Below are positions 41,994 through 50,167 of a stretch of DNA of 64,000 nt, piece by piece. Origin of the DNA: Cytobacillus sp. S13-E01 (GTDB lineage: Bacteria > Bacillota > Bacilli > Bacillales > Bacillaceae_L); the NCBI RefSeq assembly GCF_029193815.1, contig NZ_JARFVC010000006.1, forward strand, positions 62,001 to 126,000. Reading direction: 5' to 3'. The position numbers and the translations under genes are program-made. The notes under the pieces are model-generated. The model did not search any database and was not told the origin of the DNA. It was given only the letters and a program-made list of their open reading frames with translations. Within the stretch, counting starts at the first letter, position 1, and the number at the start of each line of letters is the position of its first letter.

Positions 41994-42906
41994 AAAAGGT
42001 CGGTGTCTTTGTTGTTATTAGGTTCTTCTTTTCTTTTTTGGTTTCTTGAACAATTATGACAGCTAAAAGGACCATTATAATCCCAAGATACTGCCAGGCA
42101 TTTAGTTTTTCTTGGAAAACGACAAAGCTTAATAGTGCAGCAACAACTGGTTCAATTGTTGCAATAATGGAGGCACGACTAGTTTCTACGGATTGTAAGC
42201 CTTTCGTATATAAAATATAGGCTAACATCGTTGATAGAAAGCCAAGGCCAATTATGTAAAACCAGACTTGCATATTTGCAAATAAGGGCAGCACAGTCCA
42301 TAAGCCGCTCAAAGGTGTAATCGCAATAGCGGCAAAAATAAAGGTGTAAACAGTAACCGTCAGTGAATCGTACTTTCTAAGTGCATATTTACCAAAAATA
42401 CTATAAAGAGCGTAAAAAAGCCCCGAACCAAGACCTAACATCATTCCATAAAAAGAGACGGTTTCATTGTTGTTAGGTAATACACCAATTACTAAGGTGC
42501 AACCTAGGAAAGTTGTAACCAATGCTAGTATTTTCCGTGGTGTTAGCGACTCCTTGAACAATACTCGAGAAAATATCGTTACAAAAGCTGGTGCAGTATA
42601 AAGTAAGATAGCCGCAATCGAAATGGATGTTTCTTTTATGGCGCTAAACAAAAACCAATTAAAAAAAACAATACTAATAACACCAGTCCCTACAAAATAT
42701 TTACTGTCTGAAAACTGAATTTTTAAGAGCTTACGATTTTTATAGAGAACATATACAATCAGAAAAAAAGCTGCGGATAAAGCGCGTATTGCAACAACCT
42801 GTGTGGGTGTAAAGCCTAGTTCATAAAGGAAGGTTACAAATATTCCTATGATCCCCCATAACGCAGCACCAGCAAGTATAAAAAAATACGGATATTTATG
42901 GTCCAT
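41992..42906 (-). CDS. EamA-family (DMT superfamily) transporter
   Basis: 304 residues with ten hydrophobic segments in two EamA repeats. ILAGAALWGIIGIFVTFLYELGFTPTQVVAIRAL and GLQSVETSRASIIATIEPVVAALLSFVVFQE are the hallmark blocks. It is the third EamA transporter in the window and is most similar in layout to the one at 25197-26117. Its stop codon abuts the strong terminator shared with the kinase gene. Substrate unknown. Confidence 0.87.
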   Translation of the reverse strand: MDHKYPYFFILAGAALWGIIGIFVTFLYELGFTPTQVVAIRALSAAFFLIVYVLYKNRKLLKIQFSDSKYFVGTGVISIVFFNWFLFSAIKETSISIAAILLYTAPAFVTIFSRVLFKESLTPRKILALVTTFLGCTLVIGVLPNNNETVSFYGMMLGLGSGLFYALYSIFGKYALRKYDSLTVTVYTFIFAAIAITPLSGLWTVLPLFANMQVWFYIIGLGFLSTMLAYILYTKGLQSVETSRASIIATIEPVVAALLSFVVFQEKLNAWQYLGIIMVLLAVIIVQETKKEKKNLITTKTPTF

Positions 42907-42993
42907 GAATCCTCCCTAAATTAACATTGTGCTTTTATAATAGCAAAAGGTTGCGTTTATTAAAAGGAAAATAGGGATGTGACTACTACACGC

Positions 42994-44115
42994 TTACAAT
43001 GGCAAATGGATAGTAAACGATGTTAATGTCTCACTTGACGTGCAGGTAATTGTACCACCATGCTTTTCAATGATTTTTTTGCAAACAAATAATCCAATAC
43101 CTGTTCCTAATTCTTTTGTTGTAAAAAATGGATCAAAGATTGTTTCAACTAATTCTGTTGGTATAGCTGGGCCATTGTTTGATATATCAACTACCAAGTT
43201 ACTATCCTCTTTAAAACAAGATATCGTTAACATCCTAGGTTTCGTTGCTTTATATCTTAGTGCATCAAGAGAGTTTATAACGATGTTAAGTAATACCTGC
43301 TTGATTTCATCTCTATTTGCCGATATAGCTAGTTCGTTGTCGATATCTGTGTCCACTATAACATCAGTATCCACAATGCTAGGGTAACTTAGTTGATAGA
43401 TGTCATCTAATAGGTTTGCAAGTAAAATATCCTCTCGATAATCCTCATTAATTTCTACTTTTGATGTATGAAGAAATTGAGTTATTCTAAATTTTAATTG
43501 ATTTAATTCCATTTCAATAATGTCTAGATAGGGAAGCTCTGGATGTTCGTTTTTAAGTATTTTTGTAAAGCCAATAATGGATGTTAACGGATTTCGAAAC
43601 TCATGTACAAAGCTTGAAGACATTTGCCCAAGAATTGCAAGTTTGTCTTTATGATTTTCATTAATAAAGACCGTTTTCTCCTGAAGTTCTTTATCCTTTA
43701 GATATGTATACCTTGATACCGCATGAAAAATAAAATGGTCAAATAGCTGATTAATATTATCTATAGAGTTTGGTAGAACCTTAAAGAGCTTGTCGGATTG
43801 GCTAACATGCTTCATGATAATACTTCTGCCTAAGTTAACATTATAGACGAAATCACCAATATTGGTATTGGAATCAAGGCGCTCTTTTGCGACTGAATAT
43901 GCAAATTCTTTAAGATCATCTTTTGAAAAAGAATCTTTAATGACGAACTTTGTTAGTGTGTACATACGTAAACCGTTTTCTATGATTTTTTCTTTATTTG
44001 TGTCTAAATCGGCTATGATAATGTTCTTATACCAATCTTCTAAAAACACTGTTTGTTTATCTTCAAGGAATTCTACTAATAACTCATTATTTAGATCTTG
44101 TGTAACTCTATTCAA
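42994..44115 (-). CDS. Cytosolic histidine kinase, sporulation-kinase-like
   Basis: A 373-residue kinase with no membrane segment. Residues 1-150 are a helical RsbR-N/globin-like sensor module. The phospho-acceptor region is LGQMSSSFVHEFRNPLTSIIGFTKIL (His near residue 168), which closely resembles the Kin phosphorelay kinases of bacilli. The ATPase domain has VINSLDAL, DISNNGPAIP and TGIGLFVCKKIIEKHGG. No response regulator gene is adjacent, which fits a kinase feeding Spo0F. The signal it senses is unknown. Confidence 0.8.
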   Translation of the reverse strand: MNRVTQDLNNELLVEFLEDKQTVFLEDWYKNIIIADLDTNKEKIIENGLRMYTLTKFVIKDSFSKDDLKEFAYSVAKERLDSNTNIGDFVYNVNLGRSIIMKHVSQSDKLFKVLPNSIDNINQLFDHFIFHAVSRYTYLKDKELQEKTVFINENHKDKLAILGQMSSSFVHEFRNPLTSIIGFTKILKNEHPELPYLDIIEMELNQLKFRITQFLHTSKVEINEDYREDILLANLLDDIYQLSYPSIVDTDVIVDTDIDNELAISANRDEIKQVLLNIVINSLDALRYKATKPRMLTISCFKEDSNLVVDISNNGPAIPTELVETIFDPFFTTKELGTGIGLFVCKKIIEKHGGTITCTSSETLTSFTIHLPL

Positions 44116-44277
44116 TCATAATCACCACTTCCAAGTTTTGAAACAATAATCCTTTTATGACAAAACTATTCGATTAAATATGATAAAATCCTCTATATTT
44201 TTCAAAAAATATTATGGAAATAAACGGGAATACATACATTTTACCAATTCTTTTAAAAAAGTAGGTCAAACAACATG

Positions 44278-44472
44278 TCATAAATGCTTACGTAAGTAGT
44301 ATTCTTCTTTAAATCCTAGCTTCCTAAAAACGTTCAGTGAAGCAAAATTCCCAGGAATTGCTTTTTACTTCTATATAAATTCGTTTGTTATTCAATCTTT
44401 TAAAAGTGCATGTAATAACAACTTATAAAGCATTTGTCATGATTCCATTTTTGCCAGACGATTGATAACTTC
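44278..44472 (-). pseudogene. Decayed GNAT acetyltransferase (RimJ/RimL type)
   Basis: On the minus strand the last 25 or so codons read AIPGNFASLNVFRKLGFKEE and then YYLRKHL before a TGA, the standard C-terminus of RimJ/RimL-type N-acetyltransferases. Upstream fragments in other frames read GKNGIMTNAL and NNKRIYIEVKSNS, matching the acetyl-CoA loop and following strand of the same fold. At least two frameshifts and a stop separate them, and the N-terminal half is absent. Confidence 0.65.
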
Positions 44473-44569
44473 GAGGAGCATTTTTAAAATAGAAGGTAAA
44501 GAAGTATATATGTATACTTCTTTCGGCAATAATGGGGGGAGATTAATAAAGTAGGTGGCTAAGAGCAGT

Positions 44570-45262
44570 ATGAATAATTATTTAACAATCGCAACGGAGT
44601 TAATTGCAGGGTTAGGACTCTTGTTTATCATTACGAAATTGTTAGGGAAAACGCAATTCTCACAGATTACACCGTTTGATTTTATCTCGGCATTAATTTT
44701 GGGTGAATTAGTAGGAAATGCTGTATATGACCATGAAGTGAAAATTCAAGAAATAGTGTTTGCTACATTGGTTTGGGGATTACTCATTTATATAGTAGAA
44801 ATAATTACGCAAAAATCTAATCGATCAAGAAAACTTTTAGAAGGTGAGCCTAATATTGTAGTACAAAAGGGGCTCATTAAATATGGAGCCCTAAAGAAAA
44901 GTAAATTGGATATTAACCAATTATTAAGTCTCATAAGACAACAAGGTTACTTCTCTATTCAAGAGGTAGAGTATGCTATTTTAGAAACCAATGGGATTGT
45001 AAGTGTCCTTCCTAAAGCAAAATATGATACTCCTAAAAACAGTGATCTTAATCTACCCCTTAAGCCCGTAGAGATACCAATCATCTTAATTCTTGATGGC
45101 GAGGTCGTTAAAGATAATTTAAAAGAAGCTGGTGTTGATGAACTATGGTTGAAAAATGAATTAGCGCAGCAAGGCATAACGAAATTTAAAGATGTTTTAT
45201 ATGCAGAATGGAAGGAAAATCAGCCTTTATTTACAATGAAGTATGAGCATCATATTAGCTAA
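44570..45262 (+). CDS. DUF421-domain membrane protein (YetF/YdfR family)
   Basis: About 230 residues. Two to three membrane helices at the N-terminus (MNNYLTIATELIAGLGLLFIITKLLGKTQFSQITPFDFIS) are followed by a soluble DUF421 domain with LEGEPNIVVQKGLIKYGALKKSKLDINQLLSLIRQQG. The start is placed at the ATG at 44570, because relatives begin at this point; a GTG at 44555 would add five residues. The function of the family is not established; spore-specific paralogues exist in B. subtilis. Confidence 0.85.
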   Translation: MNNYLTIATELIAGLGLLFIITKLLGKTQFSQITPFDFISALILGELVGNAVYDHEVKIQEIVFATLVWGLLIYIVEIITQKSNRSRKLLEGEPNIVVQKGLIKYGALKKSKLDINQLLSLIRQQGYFSIQEVEYAILETNGIVSVLPKAKYDTPKNSDLNLPLKPVEIPIILILDGEVVKDNLKEAGVDELWLKNELAQQGITKFKDVLYAEWKENQPLFTMKYEHHIS

Positions 45263-45264
45263 TC

Positions 45265-45427
45265 ATGGTTACAGCTTGAGGTCATAAGCCATTATCCATC
45301 CCCTATAAGAAGGAAAAACCAGCTTCCATGTTTGATTTGCACAGGATGGCTGTGCTGTCAATGTTCGCATCAGGACGTGGCGGGTTTTAGTCAACGTTCC
45401 TAAGGCAGGCGCCCTGTGTTTTTCCCG
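45265..45427 (+). repeat. Dispersed intergenic repeat, copy C
   Basis: GCTTGAGGTCATAAGCC, AAGAAGGAAAAACCAGCTTCC, CAGGACGTGGCGGGTTTTAGTCAACGTTC and GGCAGGCGCCCTGTG match the other copies. The left TGTCTAGCTCC end is missing. It lies just after the DUF421 gene. Confidence 0.78.
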
Positions 45428-45478
45428 AAAAATTTAATCTTAGTGTTGTATTTTTGCCAAAGATTTTCTGGTTATAAA

Positions 45479-46294
45479 TTAAAGGTCAGTTATTATTTTA
45501 GTGAACGTATACAGCCCACCACTAATGTTAATAGTTTTTTCATAAGATGTAGAGGTTATTTCGCAAAGAAATGGTCTTTCTGAACGGATATCGTGGACTA
45601 AATTGTTAGATGTTGCTTTAAAAAATTTTAGAGCAATTCCTCCAATTGACATTCCTAAATAGTCACCATAGGTATAATCAGATCCTCCTTTTACAAGACC
45701 CTCATCGGTGCCAAATAAAGTCCGGAATTTTTCAACTGCAGTTTGTTGGTCCTTAACCATGAAATGAATGGAGGTGAACTGCTGCAGCGAACTAGCCTTA
45801 TGTTGGATTAATGCATCCATTTCTTTTAAACGGAAATCATCTGGCTGCCCCCACTCGATGAAGAAAGGATAACGTAAATCATTCGTATTTTCTTCATGTA
45901 TAAATAGCATTGACCATTTCAAAACAGAGCCATCTTCACGTTTTCTGCTTCCTGCAACAGGGCCAATAACAAGAAGTCCCTTTTCTTTAAAGTGTAGTGC
46001 TAGTTTGTCTATTTCATTTGTTCGGAATGCTAGTTGTGAAAAGCCCTCGCCATGCCGTGAGTCTGCAACGATTTGTTGAATTAATACATTATCAGAAACT
46101 TCTGCAACCTTCCTATCTTTCATGCCAATCCATTCTATATATCGTAAACCTTCAAAATAACAAAGACGATTGTGAGTGCCCCAGTTGGGGTGGTTTCCAC
46201 CTTGAATAGCATTGAAACCAAGTTGATTAAAAGTAAGCATTGCTTTTTCAGGATTTTTTGTTAAGTGAACAATATGATCAAATTGTAGCTTCAT
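45479..46294 (-). CDS. VOC-superfamily (glyoxalase-like) protein
   Basis: A 271-residue protein made of two glyoxalase-like halves. The first begins FDHIVHLTKNPEKAMLTFNQLGF and contains GGNHPNWGTHNRLCYFEGLRYIEWIG, typical of the Glyoxalase_3 domain. The second begins FTSIHFMVKDQQTAVEKFRTLFG. VOC proteins are metal-dependent lyases, isomerases, dioxygenases or resistance proteins. The specific reaction cannot be read here. The gene is isolated, with AAGGAGGC before the ATG. Confidence 0.75.
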   Translation of the reverse strand: MKLQFDHIVHLTKNPEKAMLTFNQLGFNAIQGGNHPNWGTHNRLCYFEGLRYIEWIGMKDRKVAEVSDNVLIQQIVADSRHGEGFSQLAFRTNEIDKLALHFKEKGLLVIGPVAGSRKREDGSVLKWSMLFIHEENTNDLRYPFFIEWGQPDDFRLKEMDALIQHKASSLQQFTSIHFMVKDQQTAVEKFRTLFGTDEGLVKGGSDYTYGDYLGMSIGGIALKFFKATSNNLVHDIRSERPFLCEITSTSYEKTINISGGLYTFTKIITDL

Positions 46295-46518
46295 TTAAAA
46301 AGCCTCCTTAGATGTACTTGATTTGCTTCAAACAAGTTTTTATATCGTTCTCAAAATGCTTCTTTACCTTCAAGGATAATTTTACTTGTACCAACGGGAC
46401 GTTCTGATGGTAATGAAGCTCTGGCTATTGCTTTGAAGTGAATGACTATAAAATTGAAAAGGTATGGTTTATAAAGTAGATCCAATTTGATTGAGGGAGC
46501 AAGTAAACCTAAGCTCCC

Positions 46519-47388
46519 TTAATGATTTTTTTTAGACTTATTTTTTGTTTTCCTACTTTTATCCTTCCCTAAGGCATCCCCATTGAAATGGTTAGCTATA
46601 CCAGTTCGTCGTAGTCCAATTTTAAAGAAATCCTCATTTAAATCAAAGCCAATCGCTTTTCTATTTAAGTTTACGGCAACAGCTGATGTGGTGAATGAAC
46701 CTGAAAATGGATCTAAGACGATATCCCCTTCATTACTTGAAGCTTTAATCACACGCTCTAGTAATGCTTCGGGCTTTTGGGTTGGGTGGTTTTCGTATTC
46801 ATCCATTTTGAATCGGACCCTTGAAAAATCCCATACATTGCCGGGCACTTTTTCTGTATTATAGGGCTGTGGAGGAGTTTTCCAATAATCAATTAATTTC
46901 CGCTTAGAACCAGTTTTTGCTTCTACCATGATGTCCTTGTAGTTGAAGATATAGGAGCTTTTAGCACATTTATTAGCCATAATTATTGGCTCATAGAGTG
47001 AACCAAACATTTTTTTTGATTGCACACCTGAGCTATCATAGGACCAAATGATTCTGGCCAATACATTGTACTTTTGGGAAACATAAACATCTAAATAGGC
47101 GATGTATTGTGTGGCTGTCATAAAATAAAAGGTACCAGTTGGTTTTAATATGCGAAAACACTCATCAATCCAGAGTTTGCACCATTCAATGTACTTTTTT
47201 GTGTCATCCCATTTATCAACGTTATTTCCAAAATCCTTCCCAATATTGTATGGAGGATCTGCAAATATCAAATCAATACTATCATCTTTTATCTTTTTTA
47301 ATAGTTCGGTGCTATCACCTAAACCAACAAAGCTAGTTTCATTGTTTTTATATGTAAAATAAAGATTTTTGAAATAGTTAGTCCACAT
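46519..47388 (-). CDS. Orphan beta-class DNA methyltransferase (N6-adenine/N4-cytosine)
   Basis: A 289-residue SAM-dependent DNA methyltransferase. Motif IV, FADPPYNIGKDF (DPPY at residues 44-47), precedes motif I, IVLDPFSGSFTTSAVA, which defines the beta class. The target-recognition region lies between them. NHPTQKPEALLERVI is typical of YhdJ- and RsrI-like enzymes. The C-terminus is a Lys/Asn-rich tail of about 15 residues that may bind DNA. No restriction enzyme or specificity gene is adjacent, so this is probably a solitary methylase. The recognition site is unknown. Confidence 0.88.
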   Translation of the reverse strand: MWTNYFKNLYFTYKNNETSFVGLGDSTELLKKIKDDSIDLIFADPPYNIGKDFGNNVDKWDDTKKYIEWCKLWIDECFRILKPTGTFYFMTATQYIAYLDVYVSQKYNVLARIIWSYDSSGVQSKKMFGSLYEPIIMANKCAKSSYIFNYKDIMVEAKTGSKRKLIDYWKTPPQPYNTEKVPGNVWDFSRVRFKMDEYENHPTQKPEALLERVIKASSNEGDIVLDPFSGSFTTSAVAVNLNRKAIGFDLNEDFFKIGLRRTGIANHFNGDALGKDKSRKTKNKSKKNH

Positions 47389-47580
47389 CGTTTTCGCTCC
47401 TCATTAGAAACAGAAATTCTACTTGATTTTATCACACAATATAGTTTTGTAGATTAAACAGCAAATTCTTCTTGTTAAAATGTCTTCGTTTATTTAAAAT
47501 AAAGAGTAATTATTTCGACATTCGAAGTTTTATCATTAAAATCTCATTTTTCCTGAGAACAAAAAAGGTGCTGGATAAGT

Positions 47581-48915
47581 ATGACTGGTTTGAAAGAAGA
47601 GACACTCACGACCAAAACATTATTGTTATTTTTCATTCCATTAGGGTTATCTGCGAGTCTTGTTACATTATCACATATCATTATAAATAGTACATTAGCA
47701 AGGGCAGCCAATGCCGAACAAATCATTGCAACCTATGCAATTGCGATGAGTCTGTTTACAATCACTGAGCGCCTTGCTGTCATACTTCGTCAAACATGTT
47801 CAACCCTAGTAAGAGATAAAACGTCCTATAAAATAATGACTCACTTTACCTATTATGTAATCGGTAGTTTACTAGTAGTATCATTTGCTATTGCCTATAC
47901 TCCAATTGGGAACTTTATTTTCGCTATGATATTTGGAGTAAAAGACAGTGAGATGGTTGAACAAATTAAAGCAATTTATCAAGTATTAATCTATGTAACA
48001 GTTTTTTCAGGGTTACGTTGTTTAACGCAGGGAATCATCATTTATAACCGACAGACAAAATGGCTGACGATAGGAATGCTTATCCGACTAACAGCAATGT
48101 ATCTATTATCGTTCTATTTTATCCAAGCTGGTACCATTTCTGGTAAAACGGGTGCATATATTTTCCTTGCAGGTATGATGATAGAATGTACGATAAGTAT
48201 GATTGAAGCTCGTTCGCTAGTGCGGAAAATGCCAGAAATAAAAACAGAGAAAATCCGATCGAAGTCGCAGATATTTAAGTTTTATAGCCCACTGATGTTA
48301 TCTTCAATTATTACGGTTCTTATTGGACCTGTAATAAATGTGTTTTTGGGTAAAACGGAAGATATTACCTTAGCAATTGCGAGTTATACAATTGCATTAA
48401 GTATTACCTATTTATTTTTGAGCTTTTTTTCATACACCCATCAAATTGTTATTAATTTTTATAAATATCATGAGGCGAAAGTAAAAAGATTTACTCTAAT
48501 TGTAGGTTTTATCCCAGTTTTGTTGATCGCTCTCTTTAGTTACACAGCAATCGGACCATTTGTTATGGAGCATTTCATGGGGGTAAAGGGTCAATTATTA
48601 GATGAGAGCTTGCAAACATTACAAATCTTTATGATCATGGCCTTAGTATTCCCATTTGTCGACTTTTTTAATGGCTTGTTAATGCTACAAAGACAAACCA
48701 AAGTTACGATTGTTTCACAGTCTACAAACCTGATAATTACCGTTATCATCCTAGTTCTCGGTGTTAAATTTAATGCAGGTTGGAATGGCTCAATTGGAGC
48801 TTTAGCACAATCGGTCGGGTTATTAGCGGAATTAATTGTAGTTGCAAGTATTGTCAAATATTTAAAAGCTGAAACAAGCATGATGGTAGTACGAAAAGTA
48901 ACTAGTCAAGGGTAG
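47581..48915 (+). CDS. MATE/MOP-superfamily membrane protein
   Basis: A 444-residue protein with about 12 hydrophobic segments, resembling multidrug and polysaccharide exporters of the MOP superfamily. IPLGLSASLVTLSHIIINSTLARAAN at the N-terminus is reminiscent of the first helix of MATE transporters, where the ALA-type substitution of substrate sites varies. LMLSSIITVLIGPVINVFL opens the second half. The substrate is unknown. Monocistronic. Confidence 0.75.
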   Translation: MTGLKEETLTTKTLLLFFIPLGLSASLVTLSHIIINSTLARAANAEQIIATYAIAMSLFTITERLAVILRQTCSTLVRDKTSYKIMTHFTYYVIGSLLVVSFAIAYTPIGNFIFAMIFGVKDSEMVEQIKAIYQVLIYVTVFSGLRCLTQGIIIYNRQTKWLTIGMLIRLTAMYLLSFYFIQAGTISGKTGAYIFLAGMMIECTISMIEARSLVRKMPEIKTEKIRSKSQIFKFYSPLMLSSIITVLIGPVINVFLGKTEDITLAIASYTIALSITYLFLSFFSYTHQIVINFYKYHEAKVKRFTLIVGFIPVLLIALFSYTAIGPFVMEHFMGVKGQLLDESLQTLQIFMIMALVFPFVDFFNGLLMLQRQTKVTIVSQSTNLIITVIILVLGVKFNAGWNGSIGALAQSVGLLAELIVVASIVKYLKAETSMMVVRKVTSQG

Positions 48916-49007
48916 CAGGTAGTTGCAAAAAACGTTGATGCTAATTAGTAGTTGTGAGAACATAAATGGTGTTTTTGTAATATTTTTTGTGATAAAAGGG
49001 AAAAATA

Positions 49008-49036
49008 AAATTAGTGTTAGTGTCTAACACTAATTT
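49008..49036 (+). promoter_or_regulatory. 13-bp perfect hairpin ahead of a 39-codon ORF
   Basis: AAATTAGTGTTAG and CTAACACTAATTT pair perfectly around a TGT loop, 20 bases before the TTG start of a tiny ORF. It is too AT-rich and T-poor downstream for a good terminator. It may be an operator or a 5' stabilising stem. Confidence 0.55.
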
Positions 49037-49056
49037 CCAATGTGGAGGGATATACT

Positions 49057-49176
49057 TTGGCTATTCTATTTCACTTGTTTCCTAAATTACACTTTACAAT
49101 TGTCAGAGCAAGCCTCTTACTACGAAGAGTTAATTTAAGGTTAAGACGGTTGTTGAATACGCTATCTTATGCTTAA
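49057..49176 (+). CDS. Possible 39-aa cationic peptide
   Basis: A TTG-initiated frame of 39 codons behind GGAGGG. The product begins MAILFHLFPKLHFTIVRASL and continues with an arginine-rich helix (LLRRVNLRLRRLLN). Net charge is strongly positive and the helix is amphipathic. A 13-bp hairpin precedes it and a strong terminator follows at 49224, so this looks like an independent short transcription unit. It could be a peptide toxin, a leader peptide or a small RNA that contains an ORF by chance. No family recognised. Confidence 0.4.
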   Translation: MAILFHLFPKLHFTIVRASLLLRRVNLRLRRLLNTLSYA

Positions 49177-49223
49177 GTGTTAGAATTTCAAAGCGTACTC
49201 TCTAATCACATTGTATAAGAAGA

Positions 49224-49255
49224 GGTTGGCACATTTACAGTGCCGACCTTTTTTT
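49224..49255 (+). terminator. Strong terminator of a short transcript
   Basis: GGTTGGCAC pairs with GTGCCGACC (one G-U pair), followed by seven T. Confidence 0.85.
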
Positions 49256-49257
49256 GT

Positions 49258-49346
49258 TGTTTAGGAATTTATAAAATTGTAAGGTTGTGTATAAGTTCGT
49301 GTCTCTTTCTATCTACATCTAGCTCTATGCGCCATCGAAACAAGTA
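49258..49346 (+). repeat. Dispersed repeat, left-end fragment (copy D)
   Basis: The stretch ATAAAATTGTAAGGTTGTGT, then TCGTGTCTCT, CTATCTAC and TCTAGCTC...GCGCCATCG, is nearly identical to 63793-63866. Only the left side of the repeat is present. Confidence 0.72.
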
Positions 49347-49496
49347 CTTATCTTAGTAGAAGAACTAGGCGATTTTAATTATTTAGGCTGTTTCACTAAT
49401 ATCCAGAAATGAGGTGTTTTGCCCAGTCTAGGTCGAGCTATATTCCATAGGATGTAGTGACAAACTAAACAAATACCTATGGAGGGTGAACATTAA

Positions 49497-49820
49497 ATGT
49501 ATAGATACGGGTACGGTTTAACAAGAAATAGACTAGTACAGCCAAGACGAATTGGCGCCGGTTTTGGTGGATTTGGTCCTTTAACTGCTGGACTACTTGG
49601 AGCTGGTATAGGATATTTAGGTGGGGAACTGCTAGATGGGCCTGATTATGGTGGATATGGTTATCCGGGAGTCGGTCCTGGTTTTGGAGTTGGCTATCCA
49701 GGAGTTGGTGCCGGTTACGGAGGAGGTTTTCCAGGTGCTGGTTATGGATATGGACCGGTTGGTGGCATAGGATATCCAGGTGTAGGAACATTTCCAGGGT
49801 ATGGCCCGAATTTCTTTTAG
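49497..49820 (+). CDS. Gly/Tyr/Pro-rich repetitive protein
   Basis: A 107-residue low-complexity protein. After a basic N-terminus, MYRYGYGLTRNRLVQPRR, it has a glycine-rich hydrophobic stretch (GFGPLTAGLLGAGIGYLGGELL). From about residue 52 it consists of imperfect G-Y-P-G-V-G and G-A-G-Y-G repeats. It is not a classical coat protein, but glycine- and tyrosine-rich proteins of this size occur on spore surfaces of bacilli, where Tyr cross-links. The ribosome site GGAGGGTG and the strong terminator show that it is a real gene. A role in the spore is inference. Confidence 0.72.
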   Translation: MYRYGYGLTRNRLVQPRRIGAGFGGFGPLTAGLLGAGIGYLGGELLDGPDYGGYGYPGVGPGFGVGYPGVGAGYGGGFPGAGYGYGPVGGIGYPGVGTFPGYGPNFF

Positions 49821-49824
49821 TTTG

Positions 49825-49855
49825 AAAAGGTTACTTTTTTTAAAGTAGCCTTTTT
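49825..49855 (+). terminator. Terminator of the Gly-rich protein gene
   Basis: AAAAGGTTACTTT pairs with AAAGTAGCCTTTT (one G-U), followed by TTG. Confidence 0.8.
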
Positions 49856-49993
49856 GTAGTTTCATAATTTATATCCATAAACTCTAAAACGCATAAGGGC
49901 AACTCCGCCTCTAGTTTTAAGGTTGGAATATTCAGAAAAATATTATATGCTAAGTAAGTAAACTTCTAATGTAGGGAAAGAAATGTTTGCCTT

Positions 49994-50115
49994 GATGAAA
50001 CGAACCCCTTATTGTATCAGGAGCAGAGCATCGGATGTAATTATTGAAGCGATAGAAAGTACTAAGCATACGTTCGTTTTAGGGGTTCTATGACATCCTA
50101 AAGCCATTAGTTGTT
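49994..50115 (+). pseudogene. Remnant of a class I glutamine amidotransferase (peptidase C26-like)
   Basis: The frame starting MKRTPYCIRSR continues ASDVIIEAIESTKHTFVLGV and then reads L-stop-H-P-K. This is exactly where gamma-glutamyl-GABA hydrolase-like enzymes have GVQWHPE after a ...IIEAIE...FVLGV strand. The catalytic-site Trp codon has become TGA and only the C-terminal quarter of the gene survives. It fills the otherwise empty spacer before the dipeptidase gene. Confidence 0.55.
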
Positions 50116-50167
50116 AATGGGTATATTTCATAAATTTTTAAAAGCTGTTAACTAGGAGGGAACCTTA

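Noticed and set aside
25197..42906. Three EamA transporters as a special cluster
   Set aside because: They are far apart, in separate transcripts, and multiple EamA paralogues are normal in bacilli.
46318..46331. Fnr-like box TTGATTTGCTTCAA upstream of the VOC gene
   Set aside because: The second half-site is TTCAA, not ATCAA, and it lies too close to the start codon for standard activation.
46385..46483. Protein-like stretch VPTGRSDGNEALAIALK between the VOC and methyltransferase genes
   Set aside because: Short, interrupted and unassignable; possible remnant only.
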